DNA from: Sphingobacterium phlebotomi
Lineage (GTDB): Bacteria > Bacteroidota > Bacteroidia > Sphingobacteriales > Sphingobacteriaceae
Direction: 5' to 3'
Length of the DNA: 64,000 nt
Assembly: GCF_008180195.1 (NCBI RefSeq)
Contig: NZ_VTAV01000005.1
Location: 62,001 to 126,000, forward strand
Under the pieces are notes generated by a model. That model did no database searches. It was not told the origin of the DNA and saw only the letters and a list, made by a program, of their open reading frames with translations. This document shows positions 16,505-24,117 of this stretch, one piece after another (position 1 is the stretch's first letter; every line of letters begins with the position of its first letter). Both the position numbers and the translations under genes were made by a program.

Positions 16505-16615
16505 TAGGATCGATCCAATTTTCGTTATCCCCAAAAACCGGTATTTTACAGCTAAATCACGGAAGTGAAGCCTCTATCATCGCGATATTCGGCTCAGAAC
16601 TCTTTCCGCATAACA

Positions 16616-16974
16616 TCATGGATAACATACAGGTACACGAATAAGATCGACGCCTCCACTGTACATATTGAAAACCGCACGAGACTCCCAAACGATATTT
16701 TTGCAACCATTTCCATTTCCAGTGGATTCACCGCTGCTTTCACTGGCTAATTCCAGCCGTGTAGCCAAAATTGACCCGGCTGTTATTTCGAGCCCTCGAG
16801 GTACAAAGTCGACTTTGTCTTCCCTACGTAAGCTTTGCCATTCATTTTGCTGTTGAACCCATTTTCTGAGGAAAGATCATCCGAAGTGCCTTTTGAGCAG
16901 GCGGCAATAAGCATGAATCCATAACATCCTATCATCGCGCAAGCTATTCGTTTTGTCCAATTTTTCTTTATCAT
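16616..16974 (-). pseudogene. frameshifted small lipoprotein gene
   Basis: ATG 16974 follows AGGAGG with 5-base spacing. The first 63 codons give a lipoprotein signal (IACAMIGCYGFMLIAACSKG) and stop at 16783. In another frame the sequence runs on from about 16800 as PRGLEITAGSILATRLELAS, then NGNGCKNIVWESRAVFNMYS and GGVDLIRVPVCYP, stopping at 16616. The two parts join with one indel near 16795-16800 into about 118 residues. Residue composition of the second frame is protein-like throughout. Family not recognised; a sequencing error is an alternative. Confidence 0.5.
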
Positions 16975-17158
16975 GTTAACCTCCTATATCAACAAATTTA
17001 AAGTTCCGTAAAAAAGATGGCGTGAGCAATCCACGAAAACAGGGGTTTTAAGGATAACATTTACGGTGTCGAACATATCCAAAATGATTGCGTAACAATT
17101 CAATTAGATTGGTATAAATATTGGGGTATACATATCGGATTCATTAAAAGAAATACAA

Positions 17159-17845
17159 ATGGAAAAGACTTTTTTACTCGCTTTGTTTTCTATTATCTTA
17201 TCTACTACGCTATATGCACAAGCAAATAATACCGAATGCGGATGCCCTGTAAATCAATTCACGGACGTAAATGCAGAAGCTGTGTTCAGTTTTTCCAACG
17301 ATCGAGCGATAGCGGTATGTGGATATAAAAATACAGATGACACTCATCCCACTTATTCGGAATTTGTACTTGCGGTGTGCGGGGAAAATAAGGTTATTGA
17401 TTTCTGGGATGCCACTACCGTATGTCGTTTAACGTCCCACCACGACACGCTGTTTGTACAGGAGATTTATCCATTGCCCATAGCGGATAATTTTGAATTT
17501 GAAGAAACGGTTTGGACAACAGAAAAGATTTATTTTACGGATAATAAAGTTAACCGTAAAAAGTCGGTTAACAGCGGTATAAGAAAATATAGCGCAGCGG
17601 AAATTAAAGAAGTTCTTGAAACTTATAGAAGTGCGGGTTCTGGTTTTGATGAAAGTAAGATGAAAATTGCCAACCAGTTATTTGTTGCAGCCCTATCTGG
17701 CAGCAAACAGGCATGGAGGAGCTTTACAGAGTTCAAAGATAGATTCGATGTTCCTGATGGCGCATATTCGCAGGAATATCGGGTTCTTAAGGAAATGTTA
17801 GCGCAATGGGAGGCACAAGAGGGTCATACCCAAATTGTTTCTTGA
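17159..17845 (+). CDS. secreted hypothetical protein with recombined 3' end
   Basis: A 228-residue protein with a classical signal peptide (LLALFSIILSTTLYAQA). The mature part has cysteines at ECGCP and near VCGYK, AVCGEN and TVCRL, which could form disulfides. No family is recognised. The last seven codons (GHTQIVS) are antisense to an AraC-gene fragment that begins at 17824, so the original C-terminus has been replaced by recombination. It may still be expressed. An A-rich leader precedes ATG 17159. Confidence 0.6.
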   Translation: MEKTFLLALFSIILSTTLYAQANNTECGCPVNQFTDVNAEAVFSFSNDRAIAVCGYKNTDDTHPTYSEFVLAVCGENKVIDFWDATTVCRLTSHHDTLFVQEIYPLPIADNFEFEETVWTTEKIYFTDNKVNRKKSVNSGIRKYSAAEIKEVLETYRSAGSGFDESKMKIANQLFVAALSGSKQAWRSFTEFKDRFDVPDGAYSQEYRVLKEMLAQWEAQEGHTQIVS

Positions 17846-17909
17846 AGGCAAACGAAAAATGCGATAGATTTATAAAACCTGTTTCGTAACAAACATCGAT
17901 GGGTTTCTT
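17824..17909 (-). pseudogene. fragment of an AraC-type regulator gene
   Basis: By eye, 79 of 82 bases from 17825 to 17906 match 42128-42209, the HTH end of the AraC gene at 42090-42908, with no gaps. On the minus strand it reads KPIDVCYETGF, then NLSHFSFAFKKQFGYD, the second helix-turn-helix of AraC regulators. Nothing else of the gene is nearby. High identity and lack of frame damage imply a recent partial duplication or an exchange with a paralogue. Confidence 0.85.
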
Positions 17910-17933
17910 CTCAGCTCTGGCATCATAGTGAAG

Positions 17934-18950
17934 CTACTTGTTCTTAACGAGGTATTCGTAGCTGTTATCGTACTGCAAGATTTGGCCATAAGCATCTTTC
18001 ATTAAGTAATAATATAGCGGATAATCGTATTGGGTATCTTTATCATCCCATTCTTGATGGAATTTATCTATCAACGTTAGAATATCTTCTTTACCCTCGG
18101 CTTTTGCTACCAAGCTTTCCTTCTTACCTCCGCGATAGTACAGCAGCATCTTACTGGCTGATATAGTTTCTTCATCAGTCTTGTCTAAGCTTTCACGTCC
18201 GATCAATTTGCGAAATGCCGAATTGATACTGCCTCGTACCGAGTCGCTTTCTACCATGATGACATACTTTTTACCGTATGCTACGGATGAAACCATATAG
18301 AGGGATTTATTCATGTCCGTCATCGCTTTGCGATCGTCATCACTCATCTTATAGGACATATCTGCGAAATCGATACTCATGTGGGTAGCTATCTCGCCGT
18401 TAAAAGAAGAGGAATAGGGTTTGCGGATTACGGTAGAATCGTTGACGGTGGCTAGTTCCAGGAACTTCTGGCGATCCACATTGTCGGGTAATAGACCTTT
18501 TATCAGTGCATAGTCGTCAAAGCTGCTCCCAGATCCTGCTGACGCCTGCGATCCTATAGCGGGTTTCGTCGTAACGACATAATCCCGCATCGCTTGGAAA
18601 CTGGGGATGGTGGTTGTCTGCGGTATGTTTACGTTATCAAAGAAAAGGACGCATTCAAAAAGCGAGAATGGGAATTCTTGTTTTTCTATTATTACTTTAT
18701 CTGTTGTATCCTGCAAATGCCACAGGCTGCCGAGGTATAAGTCTTGCTTAATATCACTTGCTGTATAATGTTGATTAACGGGGTTTCTCCATGTCTTTGT
18801 CGTGTAGGATTCTTTAGGGGATTCATCGTCATCGTCATTGTTTTCTTCTTTTCCTGGTTCTTCTTTCTCGGTTGGAGAGGGGGTGATCGGAGATTTGCTA
18901 CATGCGGTAAAGCATAATGTGATGGCGAATGCGTAATATATGAACTTCAT
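17934..18950 (-). CDS. hypothetical lipoprotein with acidic linker
   Basis: A 338-residue lipoprotein. Met at 18950 is chosen because it puts the signal (YYAFAITLCFTACSKS) at the N-terminus; the earlier ATG at 18995 would bury it. After the lipid-anchored Cys comes a low-complexity acidic and proline-rich linker (EEPGKEENNDDDDESPKE), then a globular domain of about 270 residues with no motif I recognise. It probably sits on the outer membrane. It is flanked by the AraC fragment and by a decayed region, and appears monocistronic. Confidence 0.65.
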   Translation of the reverse strand: MKFIYYAFAITLCFTACSKSPITPSPTEKEEPGKEENNDDDDESPKESYTTKTWRNPVNQHYTASDIKQDLYLGSLWHLQDTTDKVIIEKQEFPFSLFECVLFFDNVNIPQTTTIPSFQAMRDYVVTTKPAIGSQASAGSGSSFDDYALIKGLLPDNVDRQKFLELATVNDSTVIRKPYSSSFNGEIATHMSIDFADMSYKMSDDDRKAMTDMNKSLYMVSSVAYGKKYVIMVESDSVRGSINSAFRKLIGRESLDKTDEETISASKMLLYYRGGKKESLVAKAEGKEDILTLIDKFHQEWDDKDTQYDYPLYYYLMKDAYGQILQYDNSYEYLVKNK

Positions 18951-19017
18951 AATGGAGTGTTTTTTGAACTGCACGCCAAATATAATTTTTTTCAAGTATA
19001 AATGAAATTAAATGCGA

Positions 19018-19092
19018 ACAACAGTCGAAGCTGGGATCAGTTACACGACCAGCCGCTTGTTGGAAGGTAGGCGGCGCAGAGGCGCCCACTCC
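19018..19092 (+). pseudogene. remnant of a poly-arginine tiny membrane protein
   Basis: The plus strand reads VEAGISYTTSRLLEGRRRRG, clearly homologous to VGAAVSYLTSRLLEGRRRRR of the gene at 1184-1360. DNA identity is low, so this is an old paralogue rather than a recent copy. The 5' half is missing (the upstream bases belong to the leader of the 18950 lipoprotein gene), and the frame runs on past the arginine tail without a nearby stop. Confidence 0.6.
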
Positions 19093-19211
19093 TTGGCGGG
19101 GTTCGCTTGGTCCCACGCCTTACTAAGCTTTCCAAAATCGTACCCTTGCGAGGCGATATAGTTATTTACGATGCCACGGTATTTATCCCACAACTGCTTT
19201 TGTCCGGAGGT
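19041..19211 (-). pseudogene. unrecognised decayed coding fragment
   Basis: The minus strand carries a protein-like frame including QLWDKYRGIVNNYIASQGYD and KLSKAWDQANPAKEWAP. It is preceded in frame by TGA TAG and, further up, by another protein-like run (SFVVDSSLAFTGAKVCPTN, about 19215-19290). There is no start codon or ribosome-binding site. It overlaps the poly-arginine remnant on the other strand. I read 18960-19330 as a graveyard of at least two lost genes. Family unknown. Confidence 0.35.
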
Positions 19212-19339
19212 CTATCAGGGGATGTTGGTTGGGCATACCTTGGCTCCTGTAAATGCAAGAGAACTATCAACCACAAAGGAGTACGCTATAACACAGACAG
19301 TAACAATTGTTACAGAGTTAGAAAAGTGTCTATGTCTAT

Positions 19340-19969
19340 TTATATCAATAATTCTATGTTATTACGGTTCATTTTTATTTTACCTTCATTTTCCAATGCT
19401 TTCAGTAATCGTGAAATGACCACTCTCGAACTGTTCAATTCGTAAGCAATCTCCTGATGGGTTTTTGTAATGATATTGGATTCGTTTATTTTACTCTTTT
19501 CAAACAAGTAGTTATAAAGTCGCTTATCCATATTAGTAAATGCTATATTGTCTATGGCAGCTAACATTTCATTGAAGCGATTGTTGTAACTTTCAAAAAC
19601 AAAAGCACGCCAGCTTTTATATTTACCCATCCATTCTTCCATTTTACCAACCGGAATCATGGCTACTAAACCATTGTTTTCTGCCACGGCACGAATTTCA
19701 CTTTTTTTATCACCCATACAGCACGTAAGTGTCATGGAGCAGGTGTCGCCTTTTTCGAGGAAGTATAACAGAAGTTCGCCAGTGTCAAAATCTTCCCGCA
19801 TAATTTTAATGGCCCCGCTGATCAGCAAAGGCATGGTTTTTATGTACTTGCCGATATCTATCAATACATCGCCTTCTTTAAATTCGACAATTTTAGCGAC
19901 AGAAATGATTTCGTCAATCAACTCTTTTTCGAATATCCCCCGGTAGGTTTCACGGATTAATTCTTCCAT
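19340..19969 (-). CDS. Crp/Fnr family regulator of the sulfur-transport operon
   Basis: A 209-residue regulator from ATG 19969; longer in-frame starts run into the YeeE gene. The cyclic-nucleotide-like sensor fold spans residues 25-120 and contains a cysteine set C77, C83, C84 (TCSMTLTCCMG). The C-terminal winged helix includes HQEIAYELNSSRVVISRLLK. It is encoded 11 bases after the stop of a DUF6691/YeeE gene on the same strand. Relatives with these cysteines lie beside YeeE and rhodanese genes in Bacteroidota, so thiol or persulfide sensing is a reasonable inference. Confidence 0.85.
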   Translation of the reverse strand: MEELIRETYRGIFEKELIDEIISVAKIVEFKEGDVLIDIGKYIKTMPLLISGAIKIMREDFDTGELLLYFLEKGDTCSMTLTCCMGDKKSEIRAVAENNGLVAMIPVGKMEEWMGKYKSWRAFVFESYNNRFNEMLAAIDNIAFTNMDKRLYNYLFEKSKINESNIITKTHQEIAYELNSSRVVISRLLKALENEGKIKMNRNNIELLI

Positions 19970-19980
19970 ATTTATTTTGA

Positions 19981-20394
19981 TTAATGAGGCAACTTGTCTT
20001 TGATCAAACCATAGAACCAAGTTCCTAATATCGCTCCTAAAATTACAACTAAAATAGGGAAATAGCCTGCTCCTGTCAATACAAACATTGGTCCCGGGCA
20101 AGCACCCGCCAACGCCCAACCTAAACCAAAAAGAATACCGCCTATTAAATAACGTGGAATACTTTTTTCTTTGTCTGCAATAATGATGGGTTCCCCATTG
20201 ATATTTTTTACTTTATTTCTTTTAATGTACTGTACTACGACTATTCCTACTGCTAAAGCGGTTCCCATTAAACCATACATGTGAATGGATTGGAACTGGA
20301 ACATTTCATAAATTCTGAACCACGATGCCGCTTCGGATTTGTACATGACAATTCCGAAAAATGTTCCGATGAGTAAGTAAACTATATTTTTCAT
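19981..20394 (-). CDS. YeeE/YedE (DUF6691) sulfur transport protein, C-terminal-half type
   Basis: A 137-residue integral membrane protein with about four helices and the conserved GLGWALAGACPGP motif (C99). It corresponds to one half of the YeeE/YedE thiosulfate transporter and is paired with the other half encoded at 20480-21037. The cysteine in the membrane motif is the type that relays thiosulfate or sulfane sulfur in YeeE. It lies between that half and the Crp/Fnr regulator in one operon. Confidence 0.88.
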   Translation of the reverse strand: MKNIVYLLIGTFFGIVMYKSEAASWFRIYEMFQFQSIHMYGLMGTALAVGIVVVQYIKRNKVKNINGEPIIIADKEKSIPRYLIGGILFGLGWALAGACPGPMFVLTGAGYFPILVVILGAILGTWFYGLIKDKLPH

Positions 20395-20479
20395 TGCTTT
20401 TTAAAAATTAAAATTTGTTATTAGATTGATTTGGTTTCATAGCTTAATACGCCTCCAATAACCAGCCTCTTCATTGGTA

Positions 20480-21037
20480 TTAAAAGATTAAAGGAAAAAT
20501 AAGATGTACCATAACAAGCCCTCCAATGAAAAAGCCAATTGTTGCAATAAGTGAAGGAAGCTGTAAGTTACTTATTCCCGATATAGAATGACCAGAAGTA
20601 CAGCCACCTGCATAACGTGCTCCAAAACCAACCAATATTCCGCCAATTAGTAGTATAGCCAATGTCTTAGGATCTGAAAATGCTTCCGATCCAAAAAGTT
20701 CAGTCGGTACGTATGCTTTTCCTGCACTTTCAAAACCTATTTCTTTTAAATGCTCAACTGTTTTCGGGTTTAAATCAGGTATTTGATTATCAGACAAATA
20801 ATTTGAAGCTAAAAATCCACCGATGATAGCTCCGCTCATTACCAATAAATTCCAGCGTTGTGCTTTCCAGTCAAAACAAAAAAAATCACAGGTTTTGTCG
20901 GCACCGCACATAGTGCATAGCGTTTTTAAATTGGACGACATTCCAAAATTCTTACCTACGTAAAGTAGAATAAACATCGTCAGTGCAATCAATGGTCCGC
21001 TAACATACCACGGCCACGGTTGTAAAATCCATTCCAT
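20480..21037 (-). CDS. YeeE/YedE sulfur transport protein, N-terminal-half type
   Basis: A 185-residue membrane protein, first gene of the sulfur operon. The signature GGCTSGHSISG places C146 and H150 in a membrane segment. An extra cytoplasmic-loop cysteine set CTMCGADKTCDFFC (C41, C44, C50, C54) could bind metal or carry sulfur; I have seen this in Bacteroidota homologues but know no experiment. With the DUF6691 partner it would form a two-part thiosulfate or sulfane-sulfur importer. Confidence 0.88.
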   Translation of the reverse strand: MEWILQPWPWYVSGPLIALTMFILLYVGKNFGMSSNLKTLCTMCGADKTCDFFCFDWKAQRWNLLVMSGAIIGGFLASNYLSDNQIPDLNPKTVEHLKEIGFESAGKAYVPTELFGSEAFSDPKTLAILLIGGILVGFGARYAGGCTSGHSISGISNLQLPSLIATIGFFIGGLVMVHLIFPLIF

Positions 21038-21150
21038 AAATTATAGTTTCATTCTTTTTTATTGTTGCAAATTTCGGCTTATAAAAAGAGATAGTCTGTT
21101 ACATAGGTTACACAGGGCTAAACATACAGCTTTTTCTAAAAACTTAAAAA

Positions 21151-21186
21151 TAAAAAACTCCCGAGGCTTTTACACCCCCCGGGAGT
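21151..21186 (-). terminator. orphan minus-strand terminator
   Basis: ACTCCCG (21157-21163) pairs with CGGGAGT (21180-21186), with GG/CC pairs inside. The T-run lies on the minus strand (complement of 21152-21157). No minus-strand gene lies directly upstream of it; the next gene on that side is on the plus strand. It either insulates the YeeE promoter or is left from a lost gene. Confidence 0.6.
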
Positions 21187-21275
21187 ATGTTGGATCATAT
21201 CTATGGCGGATCGGAAGTCTAATATCTTCCGTTTCATTTAAAAGATATCTTCCGTTGGTAATGGAAGATATTGGG
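21185..21275 (+). repeat. dispersed repeat, copy A, ending the small-ORF family
   Basis: Bases 21185-21222 match 54861-54898 with one silent difference (GGC/GGT) and encode MLDHIYGGSEV and a stop. After the stop, copy A has an extra segment bounded by a perfect inverted repeat AATATCTTCC (21221-21230) / GGAAGATATT (21263-21272), with a second ATATCTTCC at 21245; both copies then continue with GGAAGATATTGGGG. Only the 3' end of the reading frame remains here. It is a remnant of the gene at 54767. Confidence 0.7.
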
Positions 21276-21352
21276 GGTGCCTATATACCTGTATTACCCT
21301 TGGATAGGGGATCATCATTTTTTATCTTTACCAAGAAACTAAATTTGGGCTA

Positions 21353-21931
21353 GTGGAAGATTTTAGCAAAAGTATACAGCAGCATTTCGGCGAGCTTACA
21401 CAGCAAGAATGTGAATTGATCATGCCCTTCTTTACCGAAGAGAAACTGCAGAAAAATGATTTCTTTACCATCACAGGTAAAGTCTGTGACAGATTGTGCA
21501 TCATCCGTTCCGGAATTATCAGGGTTTACGCCTATGCAGATGGTAAAGATGTGACGCAGTGGATCGCGACAGACGGCTCGTTTATGACGGAAGTGCTGGG
21601 CTTCTTTTTCGATCAACCCAACCGCTATAACATCCAGGCATTTACAGATACGACTTTATGGAGCATTACCAAAGCAGATTACCAAAAACTGGGTGAAGTT
21701 TTTCCAAAATGGAAAGAGATCGAGAAGCAGTTTATGATGAAGTGCTTTGCCATGATCGAGAACAGGGTGTTCGCACATTTGTCGATGAGTGCAGAAGAAC
21801 GGTACACTGTTTACTTTGAACAAAATAAAGACCTGTTCAACAAAATTCCGCTGCACTATATCGCTTCCGTGCTGGGGATGTCTGCCGAGACCTTTAGCCG
21901 GATCAGGAAGCGCCAAATGGAAAAACCTTGA
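21353..21931 (+). CDS. Crp/Fnr family transcriptional regulator
   Basis: A 192-residue cAMP-receptor-type protein starting at GTG 21353. The sensor jelly roll spans residues 20-115 (KVCDRLCIIRSGIIRVYAYA); a dimerisation helix (EKQFMMKCFAMIENRVF) and a C-terminal HTH (HYIASVLGMSAETFSRIRKR) follow. It is unlike the other Crp protein in the window and lacks the CSMTLTCC cysteines. The stop overlaps a broken DUF4260 gene, which may have been its regulated partner. Ligand unknown. Confidence 0.85.
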   Translation: MEDFSKSIQQHFGELTQQECELIMPFFTEEKLQKNDFFTITGKVCDRLCIIRSGIIRVYAYADGKDVTQWIATDGSFMTEVLGFFFDQPNRYNIQAFTDTTLWSITKADYQKLGEVFPKWKEIEKQFMMKCFAMIENRVFAHLSMSAEERYTVYFEQNKDLFNKIPLHYIASVLGMSAETFSRIRKRQMEKP

Positions 21932-22128
21932 CTTTTGTCAAGAGGATTGAAGCAGTTATCGGCGTTGTTGGTTTTAGCCGTGGGGTTCTTCTTCCGGATC
22001 CCGGTATTGTCCTTGCCGGTATCATCCTTTTTGGCCATTCGGCTATGGATCGAATTTTCGGTTATGGACTAAAATATGGCGACGATTTCAAACATACGAA
22101 CCTCGGCTGGATCGGAAGAAAAAAATAG
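21928..22128 (+). pseudogene. DUF4260 gene with internal deletion
   Basis: The 66-codon frame overlaps the Crp stop by 4 bases. Its ends match the two ends of DUF4260 proteins: RIEAVIGVVGFSRG...LLPDPG at the N-terminus and LAGIILFGHSAMDRIFGYGL plus FKHTNLGWIGRKK at the C-terminus. Full-length family members are about 115-120 residues, so roughly 50 residues of the middle membrane part are gone. The frame is intact, so a short product could still be made, but it is unlikely to work. Confidence 0.65.
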
Positions 22129-22144
22129 ATCAAATGAGGCGGAA

Positions 22145-22182
22145 AGCGTGCAATAAGTATTTTATTTCACGCTCTTTTATTT
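22145..22182 (+). terminator. probable terminator after the Crp/DUF4260 unit
   Basis: AGCGTG (22145-22150) pairs with CACGCT (22168-22173), extended by AATAA/TTATT inside the loop, followed by CTTTTATTTT on the plus strand. The stop codon of the convergent SRPBCC gene lies within the right arm. Confidence 0.5.
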
Positions 22183-22571
22183 TCACAATGATTTTTTAAA
22201 CGAAGCAAAAACATCGACCAATTGTAATTACACCACTGGTAATATTCTGTCAATTCTCTCCAATTTGAATGTTTTAATACTACACTCGTTATCCCTTCTT
22301 TTTGTGTTAGCTCAAAAGTTACCGCGGTACCAACCCATTCTTCGTCGGAATGAATACATTCCCAGTGAATTTTTCTGTTTTCGACGAGCTCCAATATTTT
22401 CATTTCTGTCAACTCCTCCTCACCAAAGTCAAATTGGTTGACAAAACCAATGTCTGCTTTTACCGTGAGTTTTCTTGTCCAGATGCTACGCAATCCTTCC
22501 GCAGTGATCAGCGTTTGATATACCTCCGAAACGGGTGATTTTATATAATTGATTAATTCAATAGTATACAT
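22167..22571 (-). CDS. SRPBCC (AHSA1-like) domain protein
   Basis: A 134-residue START-like protein. The opening YTIELINYIKSPVSEVYQTL with ITAEGLRSIWT is the usual beginning of the AHSA1/SRPBCC fold, with later HWECIHSDEEWVGTAVTFEL strands and a long C-terminal helix (YYQWCNYNWSMFLLRLK). These proteins bind hydrophobic ligands in a helix-grip pocket. No neighbour suggests the ligand. It stands alone between broken genes. Confidence 0.82.
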   Translation of the reverse strand: MYTIELINYIKSPVSEVYQTLITAEGLRSIWTRKLTVKADIGFVNQFDFGEEELTEMKILELVENRKIHWECIHSDEEWVGTAVTFELTQKEGITSVVLKHSNWRELTEYYQWCNYNWSMFLLRLKNHCENKRA

Positions 22572-22715
22572 ATCTGCAATTTATTGTTCCTACAGCGACA
22601 AAGATATCAGTTTACTGATGAAAAAAACTTCGCACAGGGCAAGTTTGAGATGGCTGCACGCTAACATGCGGAGAGCGGATTTTTTCAGATTACTGAATTA
22701 TAGAAATGCGACTAA

Positions 22716-22723
22716 TATTTTTG
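22716..22723 (+). promoter_or_regulatory. -7 promoter box TATTTTTG before a pseudogene
   Basis: A perfect TAnnTTTG box lies about 60 bases before ATG 22785 of the broken sensory-protein gene. It suggests that the promoter has outlasted the gene. Confidence 0.35.
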
Positions 22724-22784
22724 TTTTTACCAAACAAAGTTAAGCTGCAGCGGTTTTCGTTAGGTAAACCCTTAAGTCAGTAAT

Positions 22785-23281
22785 ATGAAAACTATTCTCC
22801 CTATCGCCAATAGTCTTGCTTTGATCATCACCATCTTTGTCAATTATTACGCTAATACTGGAATCTTTGATGGTAATACCATGGGGACCGTGTCGGATCG
22901 ATATGCCAATTTTTTCACACCGGCCGGATATGCATTTTCCATATTGGGACTTATTTACCTCGGACTATTAGGCTTCGTCGGCTACACGGGCGCAGTCTTT
23001 TTACGAAAAAGGAAACTGATCCTATTCTTTTCAAAATAGGGTGGCTTTTCGGCCGTGACATGGACCATCATCATGATCGGTGTGGCGGGCTTACTGAATG
23101 TGTTGATGATCGTAACGCGCAATCTACGTGAATATGGCCTAGTTGGTATCTGGGCGTTGATCGCTATTGCAGCGGCTAATAACACCGACAATGGGGAGAG
23201 CACTGTCGTGTATACGTGTTATATGGTAGCGTTTGTGATACTTATTTTCGCGGTGATCAATGTTGTGAAAAATCGTAGGCT
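22785..23281 (+). pseudogene. broken tryptophan-rich sensory (TspO-related) protein gene
   Basis: The first frame (22785-23039) gives NSLALIITIFVNYYANTG, then FFTPAGYAFSILGLIYLGLL, the N-terminus of Bacteroidota tryptophan-rich sensory proteins. Near 22990 the natural frame shifts to SLFTKKETDPILFKIGWLF, and near 23050 again to VTWTIIMIGVAGLL, then NLREYGLVGIWALIAIAAAN and a last membrane helix with KNRR. The middle membrane part, with its tryptophan-rich WPFS-type segment, is missing. At least two frameshifts and a deletion make it non-functional. Confidence 0.75.
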
Positions 23282-23326
23282 CTCAAACAAATTACCCACC
23301 TCGGCTGGATAGGCAAGGAAAAACGA
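23282..23326 (+). pseudogene. DUF4260 C-terminal remnant
   Basis: In one frame this reads LKQITHLGWIGKEKRAP. THLGWIGK is the canonical end of DUF4260 proteins and matches the end of the fragment at 22085-22125. It is joined directly to the broken sensory-protein gene, so the DNA between two DUF4260 genes may have been deleted. Only about 15 codons remain. Confidence 0.45.
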
Positions 23327-23330
23327 GCCC

Positions 23331-24095
23331 CTAGAAACCAAAAGCAAGCGCACCGCCATCTACACTAAAATCCTGTCCGGTGATATAGGTTGCCGCCGGC
23401 GAAGCTAAAAAACAGGTCATAGCAGAGAGTTCTTCCGGACGTCCAAAACGATGAAGGGGCATCCTGTTCAGTATCTTTGACTTTCGATCAGGATCCATCA
23501 CTTGCTGGCTCATGAGCGAAGGAAACCAGCCCGGCGAAATAGAATTGACGAGTATATTGTCACGGCTCCATTCGACAGCTAAGCCTCTTGTAATGCCTAA
23601 AACGGCAGATTTGGACGAAGAGTAGGGGACGACCTCCGAAAAGCCAAGATAGGAAGCCATGGAGGAAATGTTGATAACTCTTCCTACGTGGGTAGATTTT
23701 TTTAAATATGGATAGGCTGCCTGCGAACACCGGAAAACACCGTCTACATTGACATCGTGGATAGAGCGCCATTGTTCTTCACTGATCTGCTCCGCTCTCA
23801 CGCGTTGCGTGATGCCGGCATTGTTTACCAAAACGTCTATTCCGCCAGCTTCTCCAATTTCGTCAAATTTGCGACGGATATCCGATGGAGAAGAAACGTC
23901 AAGCTTATCAAAGTTGATGCTTTCGGGCATGGTGGTGTCTACTTCGACTTTCGGTGTTCCCGTTCTGCTCAATGCAAAGACTGTCGCGCCGCAATTGGCC
24001 AATGCAATAGCTTGGTGTAGTCCCAAGCCACTGGAGGCGCCAGTAATAACCACGCGAAGTCCTTTTAAGGAAAATGTTTTCTCAAGATAATTCAT
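23331..24095 (-). CDS. SDR family oxidoreductase
   Basis: A 254-residue classical short-chain dehydrogenase from ATG 24095; the longer frame overlaps the upstream gene. TGASSGLG (about 19-26) binds NAD(P); NNAG, the serine of INISSMAS and the YSSSK catalytic pair are intact; the end TGQDFSVDGGALAFG is typical of the FabG-like branch. It lies 22 bases after the enolase-superfamily gene, so the two probably act in one sugar-acid or polyol pathway. Substrate unknown. Confidence 0.88.
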   Translation of the reverse strand: MNYLEKTFSLKGLRVVITGASSGLGLHQAIALANCGATVFALSRTGTPKVEVDTTMPESINFDKLDVSSPSDIRRKFDEIGEAGGIDVLVNNAGITQRVRAEQISEEQWRSIHDVNVDGVFRCSQAAYPYLKKSTHVGRVINISSMASYLGFSEVVPYSSSKSAVLGITRGLAVEWSRDNILVNSISPGWFPSLMSQQVMDPDRKSKILNRMPLHRFGRPEELSAMTCFLASPAATYITGQDFSVDGGALAFGF

Positions 24096-24117
24096 AAAAT
24101 CAAGTTTAGGTGTTATA

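Larger units (their letters stand above)
21038..21352. other. divergent intergenic region with terminator and repeat
   Basis: This 315-base stretch separates the YeeE start (minus) from the Crp start (plus). It holds an orphan terminator and a copy of a dispersed repeat, both listed separately. A TATCTTTA near 21323, one mismatch from TAnnTTTG, could be the -7 box of the Crp gene at 21353. I see no other coding sequence. Confidence 0.5.

Noticed and set aside
22549-22743. 64-codon plus-strand frame between the SRPBCC and sensory-protein genes
   Set aside because: It begins antisense to the SRPBCC start, has no recognisable domain and contains the likely promoter of the next gene.
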